From Lautropia sp. (GTDB lineage: Bacteria; Pseudomonadota; Gammaproteobacteria; Burkholderiales; Burkholderiaceae_E), in the NCBI GenBank assembly GCA_030527825.1, contig JAUNAC010000001.1:1017464-1081463 (forward strand): a stretch of DNA of 64,000 bases. The letters run 5' to 3'. Position numbers and translations under genes: made by a program. Under the pieces are notes generated by a model, which saw only the letters and a program-made list of their open reading frames with translations, was not told the DNA's origin and did no database searches. Shown piece after piece: positions 30,207 through 41,500 of the stretch (positions within the stretch are counted from its first letter, which is position 1; each line of letters starts with the position of its first letter).

Positions 30207-31151
30207 CTACGGCAGCTCCACTTCCGTCACGTCCTTTTTCTTGGCCGGCTTGACCAGATCCTCGCGCTTGAGGCCCAGTCGCATGACGATGGCAGCGGCC
30301 ACGAAGATCGACGAATAGATGCCGAAACAGATGCCGATGGCCAGGGCCAGGGCGAAGTAGTGCAGGGTCGGGCCACCGAAGAACAGCATGGACAGCACCA
30401 TCATCAGGGTAGAGGTGTGGGTGATGATGGTGCGTGACGTGGTGGTCGTGATGGCGTGATCCAGCACTTGTGCAGTCGTCATGCCGCGGGCATGGCGTTC
30501 ACGGAATTTCTCGCGCACCCGGTCAAAGATGATGACGGACTCGTTGACCGAATACCCCAGTACCGCCAGGACAGCGGCCAGAACGGACAGCGAGAACTCC
30601 CATTGGAAGAAGGCGAAGAATCCCAGAATGATGACAACATCGTGCAGGTTGGCGATGATGCCCGCGACGCCGAACTTCCATTCGAAGCGGATGGCGAGAT
30701 AGATGACGATGCCCGCAATGACTACCAGCAGGGCCATGGCGCCTCCGGTGGCCAACTCGTGGCCTACCTGCGGCCCGACGAATTCATTGCGGCGCAGCTC
30801 AACCTTGGGGTCGATTTTTTTCAGCGCCTCAAGAACCTGGCTTGCCTGCTGCGCCGCCGAGACGCCGCCCTTGAGTGGCAAACGCACCATGACATCGCGC
30901 GAGGTACCGAAATTCTGTACCTGCGGTTCGGCAAAACCCATGGATTCAATGGCCTGGCGCGTTTTGCCGAGATCGGCCGGCTGCGCGTAATTGAATTCCA
31001 TGACCGTGCCACCCGTAAACTCGACCGACAGATTGAGTCCGCGCGAGAACAGGAAGAACACCGACAGAATGAATACGACGATCGAGATGCCGTTCAGGAT
31101 CGACACATGGCGCATGAACGGGATGTCATGCCTGATCTTGAATAGTTCCAT
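30207..31151 (-). CDS. secF: Protein translocase subunit SecF
   Basis: Inner-membrane partner of SecD that uses the proton gradient to help pull proteins through SecYEG. The 314-residue protein has the first helix (ILNGISIVVFILSVFFLFSRGLN), the SecF-type VEFTGGTVMEF motif, a periplasmic domain, then five helices including VGHELATGGAMALLVVIAGIVIYLAIRFEWKF, LGYSVNESVIIFDRVREKFR (the conserved region binding SecD) and TSRTIITHTSTLMMVLSMLFFGG. It starts 15 bases after the secD stop. Confidence 0.97.
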   Translation of the reverse strand: MELFKIRHDIPFMRHVSILNGISIVVFILSVFFLFSRGLNLSVEFTGGTVMEFNYAQPADLGKTRQAIESMGFAEPQVQNFGTSRDVMVRLPLKGGVSAAQQASQVLEALKKIDPKVELRRNEFVGPQVGHELATGGAMALLVVIAGIVIYLAIRFEWKFGVAGIIANLHDVVIILGFFAFFQWEFSLSVLAAVLAVLGYSVNESVIIFDRVREKFRERHARGMTTAQVLDHAITTTTSRTIITHTSTLMMVLSMLFFGGPTLHYFALALAIGICFGIYSSIFVAAAIVMRLGLKREDLVKPAKKKDVTEVELP

Positions 31152-31166
31152 GATGAGCTTGCTCCG

Positions 31167-33044
31167 TCAGCGCTTGGCAGGTTTGGCCGTATCCAGGTGC
31201 CAGTCACTCTGGCCTACGGAGAGATGCTTGACACGTTTCCTGCCGCCATACCACAGGTTGACCAGGCCACGGGAAACGAACACCGCCGAGAACATCGACG
31301 TGAGAATGCCCAGGCAGTGCACCACGGCAAAGCCCTTGATGGGGCCGGAGCCAAAGGCAAGCAGCGCCAGGCCGGCGATCAGGGTCGTCACGTTGGCATC
31401 CAGGATGGTGGCCCAGGCATGCTCATAACCCGCACTGATGGCCATCTGGGGTGACGCGCCCTTGCGCAGCTCTTCGCGGACACGTTCGTTGATCAATACG
31501 TTGGCGTCGATCGCCATGCCCAGCGCGAGTGCGATGGCGGCAATCCCGGGCAGGGTCAGGGTAGCCTGCAACAGGGAGAGCACTGCCACCAGCAGCAGCA
31601 GGTTGAAGCCCAGGGCAACTGTCGAGAAAAGACCGAACAACACGTAATAAAGAATCATGAATACCGCAATGGCGACAAAACCCCAGGCAACGGAATGGAA
31701 TCCTTTGGAGATATTGTCGGCACCAAGGCTTGGGCCGATCGTCCGTTCCTCGATAATGTCCATGGGGGCTGCCAAAGCACCGGCGCGCAGCAGCAGGGCG
31801 AGATCCCCTGCGTTTTTGGCCGAGCCCATACCCGTGATCTGAAATCGGCTGCCCAGCTCGGACTGGATGGTGGCGACAGTCAGCACTTCGCCCTTGCCCT
31901 TTTCAAAGAGCACGACAGCCATGGGCTTGTGGATGTTCCTGCGCGAAACCTCGCGAAGATGTCGACCGCCGGCCTCGTTCAGGCTGACTGCCACGGCCGG
32001 CTGCTGGTGCTCGTCGAAAGTGGCCGACGCGTTGGTGAGCTGCTGGCCCGTGAAGATCGGCTCGCGCCGCAGCACAACCGGGGCGCCGCGTCCCTGGCGA
32101 AACAGATCGGAACCAAAGGGGACGATGGCGGTGTCGCTGGTCAAGGCACGCTGGGCCTCTGCGCTCAGATCGACCAGGCGGGCCTCCAGGGTCGCGGTAC
32201 GGCCCAGAATGTCCTTGGCCCGTGCGGTGTCCTGCACGCCGGGCAGCTGAACGACGATGCGGTCTGCGCCCTGACGCTGGATCACCGGTTCGGCCACGCC
32301 CAGCTCATTGATCCGGTTGTTCAGTGTGGTGATGTTCTGCTGGACGGAATTGTCCAGGAACGTCCGCATGGAAGCCTCTGTCAACGTCAGGATCAGCTGT
32401 GCCTGGCCATCTGCGCCACGTTCCTGCACCGACAGATCGCTCTGGTGGTCATGCAGGAGGTCCTGTGCGCGGGCACGGGCAGCATTGTCGGCAAAGGAAA
32501 CAATGAGCTGGTTGCCGCTGCGCTTGATGCCGCCATGGTGTACCTGACGGTCGCGCAGCAGGGTACGGACATCGGCCATGGCACTGTCGAGGCGCTTGTT
32601 CAGCGCTTCGGCCGTGTCGATCTGCATCAGGAAATGTACCCCGCCACGCAGATCCAACCCCAGGTACATGGGCAGGGCGTGCAGTTTGCTCAACCAGGTA
32701 GGGGAGCTGGACAGCAGGTTCAGCGCCGTGATGTAGACCGGATCGCTGTGATCCGGATTCATGGCTTTTTCCAGTGCATCCCGGGCGCGCAGCTGGGTGT
32801 CGGTCGACTCGAAGCGGATCTTGACCGAGTTTTCGTCACGCAGCACCCCGGTATTGGGAATGCCTGCCTTGTCGAGCGCGCTCAGGGCGAGTGCTTCCGT
32901 GGAGGAATCGACCTTGACTGTCGCCTTCTGGCTCGATATCTGAACCGCTGGCGATTCGCCGTAGAAGTTGGGAAGGGTGTAGGTCAGGCTGAAGATCAGC
33001 GCCAGCCCAATGAGGGCGTATCGCCAGAACGGATATCGGTTCAC
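31167..33044 (-). CDS. secD: Protein translocase subunit SecD
   Basis: Large subunit of the SecDF translocation motor, 625 residues. GTG start at 33044, two bases past yajC. The first helix (WRYALIGLALIFSLTYTLPNF) is followed by the P1 periplasmic region (LGLDLRGGVHFLMQID, VQLPGVQDTARAKDILGRTA), then the C-terminal membrane half with ALGMAIDANVLINERVREELRKG and AWATILDANVTTLIAGLALLAFGSGPIKGFAV, as expected for SecD. It forms one operon with yajC and secF. Confidence 0.97.
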   Translation of the reverse strand: MNRYPFWRYALIGLALIFSLTYTLPNFYGESPAVQISSQKATVKVDSSTEALALSALDKAGIPNTGVLRDENSVKIRFESTDTQLRARDALEKAMNPDHSDPVYITALNLLSSSPTWLSKLHALPMYLGLDLRGGVHFLMQIDTAEALNKRLDSAMADVRTLLRDRQVHHGGIKRSGNQLIVSFADNAARARAQDLLHDHQSDLSVQERGADGQAQLILTLTEASMRTFLDNSVQQNITTLNNRINELGVAEPVIQRQGADRIVVQLPGVQDTARAKDILGRTATLEARLVDLSAEAQRALTSDTAIVPFGSDLFRQGRGAPVVLRREPIFTGQQLTNASATFDEHQQPAVAVSLNEAGGRHLREVSRRNIHKPMAVVLFEKGKGEVLTVATIQSELGSRFQITGMGSAKNAGDLALLLRAGALAAPMDIIEERTIGPSLGADNISKGFHSVAWGFVAIAVFMILYYVLFGLFSTVALGFNLLLLVAVLSLLQATLTLPGIAAIALALGMAIDANVLINERVREELRKGASPQMAISAGYEHAWATILDANVTTLIAGLALLAFGSGPIKGFAVVHCLGILTSMFSAVFVSRGLVNLWYGGRKRVKHLSVGQSDWHLDTAKPAKR

Positions 33045-33046
33045 GC

Positions 33047-33385
33047 TCAGATGGCCTTGATGGTGCCCTTCGGCAGAAGGGTCTGGATGGTGGACTTCTG
33101 GAAGTTCATCTCGATGGACTTGTCGCCAGAAGCGGAAACTTCGACGGTAACATACGCATCGCCAACCTTGGTCACCCGGCCGACGATCCCGCCGGAGGTA
33201 ACCACTTCATCGCCTTTTTGCAACGCGCCGAGCATGTTCCGATGTTCCTTGGCGCGTTTCATCTGAGGACGGATCATCAGGAAATACATGGCGACGAACA
33301 TCAGGATGATGGGCAGAAAGCCCAACAGCTGGCTCTCGCCGCCGGCAGGGGCAGCTGTTTGCGCGTAGGCGTTGGAAATCAGCAC
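33047..33385 (-). CDS. yajC: Sec translocon accessory subunit YajC
   Basis: A 112-residue single-pass membrane protein that associates with SecDF. The start is GTG 33385 with AAGGAACC upstream. One helix near the N-terminus (FLPIILMFVAMYFLMIRPQMKRAKEHRNML) is followed by the conserved GDEVVTSGGIVGRVTKVGDAYVTVEV. It stands between tgt and secD in the usual order. Confidence 0.95.
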   Translation of the reverse strand: MLISNAYAQTAAPAGGESQLLGFLPIILMFVAMYFLMIRPQMKRAKEHRNMLGALQKGDEVVTSGGIVGRVTKVGDAYVTVEVSASGDKSIEMNFQKSTIQTLLPKGTIKAI

Positions 33386-33507
33386 AATAGGTTCCTTTCA
33401 GGAATGGACAAGTGAACCTGTCATTATAGCGGCGGGCCGGGCGGCGGCGCCCGCTTTCCGGGTATCGCGACGATATCGGCGCGGCGCGGTCGCTGACCGT
33501 GTTGAAC

Positions 33508-34722
<1,215 letters not shown>

Positions 34723-35817
34723 CTAGACACTGCGATCCAGCAACATGGCATCGCCATAACTGAAAAAACGATAGCGCTGAGCGATGGCATGTGCATAGGC
34801 GCGCCGGATGGTGTCCCGGCCGGCAAAGGCGCTCACCAGGATCAATAGCGTTGATTTCGGTAGATGAAAGTTGGTCAACAACCGGTCGACCACCCGGAAC
34901 GGGTAGCCTGGCGTAATGAACAGATCGGTTTCTCCCTCGCCGGCCTGACCGTTGCTCGCTTCCAGCGCCCGCAGGACGGTGGTGCCAACGGCCACGACCG
35001 GCTGGCCCTGTTTCTTCGCGCGGGCGATGGCCAGGGCCGTCTCGGCTGGAATGTGGTACCGCTCGGCATGCATATGATGTTTGGACAGGTCGTTCGTCCG
35101 CACGGGCAAAAAGGTGCCTGCCCCGACATGCAGTGTCAGATGGGCGATGTTTGCACCGCGTGCCTTCAATGCATTGAGCAGACTGTCGTCAAAGTGCAGG
35201 CCGGCCGTCGGGGCGGCCACTGCCCCTGGATTGCGCGCAAATACTGTTTGATAGCGCGTCTCGTCAACACTGCCGGGCTGATGCTGGATGTAGGGCGGCA
35301 AAGGCAGCTCCCCCATTCGCTCCAGAACCCCCGCGGCGGGCTCATCAAAGCGGATACGCAGCAGCATGCTGCCGGCTTCCCGTGCGGATACTACGGTCGC
35401 GCTGGTCGTGGCGTGACCGTGGGTGTTGCTGTCAAAATGGATTCGTGTACCGGTTCGTGGTGGGTGGCTGGCCCGTACCATGGCCAGCACCTCATGTTCA
35501 CTGTCCAGACGCTCAACCATGACTTCGATGCGGCCGCCGCTTTCTTTGTGTCCGGTCAGGCGAGCATGGAGGACGCGGGTGTCATTGAATATCAGCAGGC
35601 TACCAGGCGATATCAGCTCGGGCAGATCTGTCAGACGGCGGTCGGCAATGCATGGTGGCACTATGTCCCCTTCCGCGGCTGCAATGGCTGCAGGGCCCGC
35701 CGACGAAGCGGGATGCAGCGCGGCGACATCGAGAAGACGCCCTCCCGTACGGTGTTCGGGGGGGTGCTGGGCAATGAGATCTTCCGGGAGCTGATAATCA
35801 AAATCGGACAGCTTCAT
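34723..35817 (-). CDS. queA: S-adenosylmethionine:tRNA ribosyltransferase-isomerase
   Basis: Transfers and isomerises the ribosyl part of SAM onto preQ1-tRNA to make epoxyqueuosine. Start chosen at ATG 35817 (MKLSDFDYQLPEDLIAQHP, 364 residues), the family's N-terminus; an ATG directly before it and a long frame to 35895 are also open. Motifs include GSLLIFNDTRVLHARLTG, ELPLPPYIQ, RYQTVFARNPGAVAAPTAGLHF and FITPGYPFRVVDRLLTNFHLPKSTLLILVSAFAG. It heads the tgt-yajC-secDF operon. Confidence 0.95.
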   Translation of the reverse strand: MKLSDFDYQLPEDLIAQHPPEHRTGGRLLDVAALHPASSAGPAAIAAAEGDIVPPCIADRRLTDLPELISPGSLLIFNDTRVLHARLTGHKESGGRIEVMVERLDSEHEVLAMVRASHPPRTGTRIHFDSNTHGHATTSATVVSAREAGSMLLRIRFDEPAAGVLERMGELPLPPYIQHQPGSVDETRYQTVFARNPGAVAAPTAGLHFDDSLLNALKARGANIAHLTLHVGAGTFLPVRTNDLSKHHMHAERYHIPAETALAIARAKKQGQPVVAVGTTVLRALEASNGQAGEGETDLFITPGYPFRVVDRLLTNFHLPKSTLLILVSAFAGRDTIRRAYAHAIAQRYRFFSYGDAMLLDRSV

Positions 35818-35884
35818 CATGGATGGCAGTGAGGAGGGCTGCTGGGTATAGCCTGATGGGGCGCAGACGTATTCAGGAATGTGT

Positions 35885-35914
35885 TTGCCTGACACGGCGA
35901 AGTTGCGTCATAAT
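35885..35914 (+). promoter_or_regulatory. Candidate sigma-70 promoter for tRNA-Leu
   Basis: TTGCCT (35885-35890) and CATAAT (35909-35914) are separated by 18 bases and lie about 100 bases before the tRNA-Leu gene, between it and the divergent queA. Confidence 0.4.
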
Positions 35915-36016
35915 ACCCGCCGGACGTCGATGGTACAGGCGGGGAGTCCTCTTTCTTTCAGGACATTCGCGCTGCATGGGTGAGCGGCGTCTGGCTTTTG
36001 GCCACGTGCTGGCCAT

Positions 36017-36101
36017 GCCCGGGTGGTGAAACTGGTAGACGCAGGGGACTCAAAATCCCCCGCCGCGAGGCGTGTCGGTTCGAGTCCGACCCCGGGCACC
36101 A
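36017..36101 (+). tRNA. tRNA-Leu (anticodon CAA)
   Basis: An 85-base class II tRNA with the CCA end encoded. The acceptor arms GCCCGGG (36017-36023) and CCCGGGC (36091-36097) pair fully. The D-arm contains TGGTGAAACTGGTAGACG, the anticodon stem GGGGA/TCCCC frames the loop CTCAAAA with CAA at 36051-36053, a long variable arm follows (CCGCGAGGCG), and the T-loop is GGTTCGAGTCC. It decodes UUG. Confidence 0.97.
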
Positions 36102-36242
36102 TCTTTTCGGTACGCTGTCCCTCTGACAGCCTGTCAGGCCCCTTTCGTTATCTGTGACAGCCGTTGCTTGGGGTGAAGGTATCACCTGGTCTGATTCATG
36201 AGGAAATCATGAAATCCTTGCCAGCCATTCCCCGCCCAATCT

Positions 36243-37640
36243 GTGGCTATTGATCGCAGGCCATCTGCTTGCAGTGTCGTACTGATGATGGCATTGGCGC
36301 TGTCGATGGCGGATTGTGGCTCGAAGAAAGTGCAGACCATGGATACACAGAGGCTGGCCGACTGTCTGGGCAAATCGGACTGGGTCATCATGGATACCCG
36401 GGACGACAGTCTCTATAACGGATTCCATGATCACGGAGCCGCACGGGGAGGACACATTCAGGGAGCAGGTCAGTTCACCGCAGCGTGGCTTGACTACATT
36501 GCGCCCGAGAAGTTTGAAGGTTTTGCTGCAGGCAAGGGCATCACCAAAGACAAAACGGTGGTTTTTTATGACAGCAACCTGGATAACCTGGAGCGCGTGA
36601 GTGCCGAGTTCGCCAAGCGTGGTTATAAAGTTGCGGTCTACCGGGATTACCTTGCCTGGGCCAATGATCCTGCCCGTCCGATGGAAGCGTTTGCGAATTA
36701 TCCGATATGCGTTTCACCTGCATGGCTGAATCAGCTTGTTCGGGGTGAGCGGCCCGAGAGTTATGACAACGACAAATACATGGTGTTCGAGGTGTCATGG
36801 GGGGCGCAGGAGAAGGCCAATGCTTGCATGCAGCACATTGTCGGCGCCTATTATTTCGACACGGGCTGGATTGAGAATGCCCCGCTGTGGAACCTGTCCG
36901 ATCCGGCCGTAGTGGAGCGAAATCTGCTGAGGAACGGGATCACGCACGACAAGACGATCGTGCTGTATTCCGATGATCAGTTGGCTGCACTGCGTGCCTT
37001 CTGGGCGCTGACGTGGGCAGGTGTCAAGGACATCAGGTTTCTGAATGGTGGACTGCGGGGCTGGGTCGATGCGGGTCTGCCCACCGAGACAAAGGTGAAC
37101 CCGCCCCAGCCGGCCGAGCATTTTGGCGTTGCCATCCCGGCCAATCCGCAAGTCGATATCAGCACGCCTGCACAGGCTTTGGCACAACAGAAGCAGGGTC
37201 TCAAGCTGGTCAGCAACCGTTCCTGGGATGAATACATTGGCAAGACGAGCGGCTATGACTATATCCCGGGTAAAGGTGAACCCCAGGGGGCGGTCTGGGG
37301 CTTTGCCGGCACGGACGCTTCCAATATGGCTGATTACTATGATCCGGACGGTACGCTGCGCAACCCGGGTGAAATTTTCGCCCTCTGGCAGGAGCAGGGT
37401 ATCAAAAAGGGCGAACGGCTGGCCTTTTATTGCGGTACGGGTTGGCGCGCCGGGGTGCCCTGGTTCATGACGCGGCTGGCTGGCTGGCCAGATACTTTCA
37501 TCTATGACGGTGGCTGGAATGCCTGGCAGATGGATCCAGCATTTCCTGTGCAAAAGGGCGCGCCTGGAAACATGAGAAGACCCGATGCTCGCAATGATTT
37601 TGGCAGGATGCAAAAGCAGGGCGTGTCCTGCAGGAGCTGA
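36243..37640 (+). CDS. Exported triple-rhodanese sulfurtransferase
   Basis: A 465-residue protein with three rhodanese domains in tandem. Domain 1 (about 45-145: WVIMDTRDDS, KDKTVVFYDSNLDN) has Asp in place of the catalytic Cys. Domain 2 (about 170-285: KTIVLYSDDQLAALR, GGLRGWVDAGLP) has Ser. Domain 3 (about 320-445) keeps the Cys loop FYCGTGWRAG and ends IYDGGWNAWQMDP. So only the third should transfer sulfur. The N-terminus (SVVLMMALALSMADCG) looks like a signal sequence, with a poor lipobox. The start is GTG 36243; a better-looking start, ATG 36209 after AGGAAATC, is out of frame and stops after 14 codons, so the true N-terminus is unsure. Confidence 0.75.
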   Translation: MAIDRRPSACSVVLMMALALSMADCGSKKVQTMDTQRLADCLGKSDWVIMDTRDDSLYNGFHDHGAARGGHIQGAGQFTAAWLDYIAPEKFEGFAAGKGITKDKTVVFYDSNLDNLERVSAEFAKRGYKVAVYRDYLAWANDPARPMEAFANYPICVSPAWLNQLVRGERPESYDNDKYMVFEVSWGAQEKANACMQHIVGAYYFDTGWIENAPLWNLSDPAVVERNLLRNGITHDKTIVLYSDDQLAALRAFWALTWAGVKDIRFLNGGLRGWVDAGLPTETKVNPPQPAEHFGVAIPANPQVDISTPAQALAQQKQGLKLVSNRSWDEYIGKTSGYDYIPGKGEPQGAVWGFAGTDASNMADYYDPDGTLRNPGEIFALWQEQGIKKGERLAFYCGTGWRAGVPWFMTRLAGWPDTFIYDGGWNAWQMDPAFPVQKGAPGNMRRPDARNDFGRMQKQGVSCRS

Positions 37641-37726
37641 AGCTGGATGGATGGCAAGCAGACGCTGGATGCACACCATCGACTGGACAAGGTGTGCGCC
37701 ATATAAGTGACCACCTGACAGGGAGA

Positions 37727-38323
37727 TCAGAGCTCGCCAATGGTCGTGGCCTGAGTGCTGGCCAGCGCCTCGGGGCTGGTTTTTTTCATGATTTCCCGGG
37801 CCGCGAAGATGTCGACGGCCGTCTTCGTATCTGCGCGTGCCGCGGCCTCGAACACCTCCGGACGGCGCAATTTCACAGCCAGCAGTACGATGGCCAGCAT
37901 CACATCCGGCCAGGCATCGCTGCCGGCGTCAAGGGCGGGCACGACGGGCAGGGTGCGCTGGAGTGCGCCTATGCTGCGCGCCACGAGTGGATGGTCAGCG
38001 GTGTCGGGTGCCTTGAAGCGAACCAGTTTGATAATCTGTACCAGCGTATCCAGTAAGGCCAGCGCTTGTGAGGTGGTGGCTAGTTCCTGTGTAGAAGGCC
38101 GCTGGCCAGCCAGATACTGGCAGATCGACAGTGTTCCGGGCAGGGGGGTTCGGTCATCTAGCAGCAAAACAGGGATCTGGCTCAGTGGATTGATGGCTTC
38201 GAGTTCTGGCGGGTTTTGCCAAGGGTCAACAATTTGCAGTGGCAGATCATCAAGGCCCAGCAGCAGCGCGCGGGTCAGGCAGATGCGTCCATAGGGCGAG
38301 GTAGGGCTGACATAGAGTTTCAT
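37727..38323 (-). CDS. Glutathione S-transferase family protein
   Basis: A 198-residue GST-fold protein. The N-terminal thioredoxin-like domain shows MKLYVSPTSPYGRICLTRAL (active-site Ser/Tyr region), INPLSQIPVLLLDD with the cis-Pro and then LPGTLSICQYLAG, where the usual glutathione-binding E/D-S is G-T, a noticeable departure. The C-terminal helical domain is ordinary (RSIGALQRTLPVV, PDVMLAIVLLAVKLRRPEVF). The true substrate is unknown, and the altered glutathione site leaves activity open. It is a lone gene. Confidence 0.75.
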   Translation of the reverse strand: MKLYVSPTSPYGRICLTRALLLGLDDLPLQIVDPWQNPPELEAINPLSQIPVLLLDDRTPLPGTLSICQYLAGQRPSTQELATTSQALALLDTLVQIIKLVRFKAPDTADHPLVARSIGALQRTLPVVPALDAGSDAWPDVMLAIVLLAVKLRRPEVFEAAARADTKTAVDIFAAREIMKKTSPEALASTQATTIGEL

Positions 38324-38507
38324 GAGACGGGCACTCTCTGTGATCGTGTCGTGGGAATGATCGATGGTACACCCCGGCCCGTGAGCCGGAACCCGTTCCG
38401 CATGAGCGCATCAGCGGCCGGGCCAGGGCGATATATCGGTGGTCTGGCGCCGCGTTATGTCAGTTGGTAGCAAAATGGGCCTAATGCCTGGGTATAAGGT
38501 GCCGGGG

Positions 38508-41500
38508 TTAAGGGGCATCCTTGTGGGGCGCTGCCATCATGCGAAGCTGTGCCAACAGCACCTGCAGCGGGTGTCGCAGGTGCCGTTTGGCGAGTCGTTT
38601 GACCTGGCTGCGACATGAGTAACCCGTGGCCAGCGCTTCGCCAGCGGTCTCGACAGGGCTATCGATATGGGCCTGCCATGACTGGGCGTAGATGTGGCGT
38701 GAAGTCGCGATATTTCGGGTTTCGTGGCCATAGGTGCCGGCCATGCCACAGCAGCCGGTCGGCTGTACCTGCAATGTCAGACCGAAGGTCTGGAACACTT
38801 TTACCCATTGTGCGCTGCTGTCCGGTGCATTGGTCTTTTCCGTGCAGTGGGGGAGCAGGCGGTAGACGGCCGCCATGCCGGCTGGGGCGTGCTTTTGGGG
38901 CAGCAGGTCGGCGACCGACAGTAGCCATTCCTGAGGAAGCATGACGTTGGGGACGTCGCCGATGCCATCCACCTTCTGGTATTCCTGCCGGTAGACCAGC
39001 GTCATCGCGGGATCCAGCCCCACCATTGGAATGCCGGATGCTGCCAGCGACTGCAGGCTGCGCACGTTGCGGATGGCCGTCCGCTCAAAGGCTGGCAGGA
39101 AGCCCTGCACGTGCAGGGGTTTGCCGTTGGGGCGTAGTGGCGCCAGCCAGACTCGGAAACCCAGGCGTGAGCAAAGTTCGATCAGTGCCGCCAGCGGGGT
39201 GTTCTCGAAGTAGCGGGTGAAACTGTCCTGGACGATGATGATACTCCGGGCCCGTTCCTGGGCATCCAGGCTGGAGAGCGCGTGGACGGTGGCATGGCGT
39301 ACCTGCCAGACTTTCAGCACGGAGCCGAAGTCATGGCGATCGAACAGCGGACTGTCGACCATGCCAATGCACCGGTACAGCCATTGCCTTACCCAGGCAT
39401 TGTTCATGATGCCGTTGTAGAGTGCCGGCAATCGCGACAACAGGGGCATGGTGAATTCCAGCGACCCGATCAGGTAGTCCCGGGCGGGCCGCAGGTAGCG
39501 CTGGTGGTAGAGATGCAGGAAGCGGGCCCGGAAGTCAGGCACATTGACCTTGACCGGACACTGGCCAGCACAGGCCTTGCATGACAGGCAGCCGGACATA
39601 GCTTCATAGACTTCGTGCGAAAAGTCCGGTGCCTGTCTACGATCGGACTTCGTATTCTGCCAGCGCGGCCACAGACTACGGATGAACCCTGGGGGGTTGC
39701 GCGACAGTGCCAGGACATCGACACCAGCGTTGCCCTGCAGGCGCAGCCATTCGCGCATCAGTGAGGCTCTGCCTTTGGGAGAGTGCTCGCGCTGGCGGGT
39801 GGCTTTCCAGGACGGGCACATGGCGTCGTCAGGGTCATAGTTGTAGCAGGCGCCATTGCCGTTGCAGTGCATGGCGGCACCATAGCTTTGCCAGACCCGT
39901 TCATCAATCTGCCGATCATGTTCACCGCGGGTGGGAACCCCGTCGATTTTCAGCAGCCGGGCCTGGCTCTGCCAGGGCGTGGCGATCTTGCCAGGGTTAA
40001 TCTGGTTATGTGGGTCGAAGGCAGCCTTGAGCTTTTGCAGGGCTGGGTACAGCTCGCCGAAGTACTGTTCGGCATATTCGGAGCGTACCCCCTTGCCATG
40101 CTCTCCCCACAGTAAACCGCCATAGCGCTGGGCCAGTGCCGCCACGGCATCGCTGACAGGACGAACCAGTGCGGCGTACTTCGGATCCTTCATGTCCAGG
40201 GCGGGGCGCACGTGCAGCACGCCCGCGTCTACGTGACCGAACATGCCGTATTGCAGGCCATGGCTGTCAAGCAGTGCGCGGAACTCGGCAATGAATTCCG
40301 GTAAGTTTTCAGGGGGCACGGCGGTATCTTCGACGAAGGGCTGTGGTCGCGCTTCTCCCTGCACATTACCCAGCAAGCCCACGGCTCGCTTGCGCATGGC
40401 GTATACGCGCTTGACGGCCGATGAACCTGTAGCCAGGGTATGGCCGAGACGGCGAACCGTAGTGTCTGTTCTCAGATGTTCGGTGAAGCGGGCAACCTGC
40501 GCATTGACCTCGGTTGGATCATCGCCACTGAACTCGACCAGATTGATGCCCAGCGCATGCTCGCTCTCCTGCTGAGGGAAGTACTCGGCCACGCTGCCCC
40601 AGATGAAATCATTCATCGCCAGCAGCAGAACCTTCGAGTCCACGGTTTCGATAGACAGCGGTTTCTGCAGAATCAGGGAACGAGCATCGCGCAGCGCATC
40701 CATGAATGCGGCATAGCGCACATTCACGAGCACGGAATACTTCGGAATCGGTAACACGTTCAGGCGGGCTTCCACGACAAAACCCAATGAACCTTCTGCC
40801 CCGCACAGCACGCTGTTCAGATTGAAGCGCCCATCAGAAAGGCGCAGGTGCGCGAGATCATAGCCTGTCAGGCAGCGGTTGAGTTTCGGGAATTTTTCGG
40901 CAATCAGATCCGATTGTTCATCGGCGATGCGGCGAGCGGTGCGGTGTATCTTGCCAATGCGGCCGGGCCGGGTGCACAGATATTCCAGCCCGGCATCGTC
41001 GACGGCCTGGCTGGTAAAGCGTTCCCCGCCCAGCAGCACGTAGTCCAGGGCCAGCACATGGTCGCGGGTTTTGCCGTAGGTGCAGCTACCCTGTCCGCTG
41101 GCGTCGGTGTTGATCATGCCGCCGATCGTTGCCCGGTTTGACGTGGACAGCTCGGGGGCAAAAAAAAGGCCCTGGCGCCTGAGAGCAGCGTTGAGCTGAT
41201 CCTTGACCACGCCTGCCTGGACACGTACCCATCCCTCGTCGGCATTGATCTCAAGGATACGGTTCATGTGCCGAGACAAATCCATGACCAGACCATGGGT
41301 GAGTGATTGTCCATTGGTGCCGGTTCCGCCGCCGCGTGGTGCGAGAACGACCGACCGGTAGCCGGGCTGTTCCAGAAGGGCGGCGACGCGCTGGACATCG
41401 GCGGCATCCCGAGGGAAAACGGCTCCCTGAGGTTGCAGCTGGTAGAGTGAGTTGTCGGTGGAAAAAACCGTGCGGGTGGCGTAATTGTCGAGAATCTCGC

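Noticed and set aside
31695-33266. Long plus-strand open frame opposite secD and yajC
   Set aside because: It is an antisense shadow of strongly recognisable secD and yajC with no domain or start signal of its own.
36017-36300. tRNA-Leu as the attachment site of a genomic island
   Set aside because: No integrase is present and I saw no second copy of the tRNA 3' end in the window.
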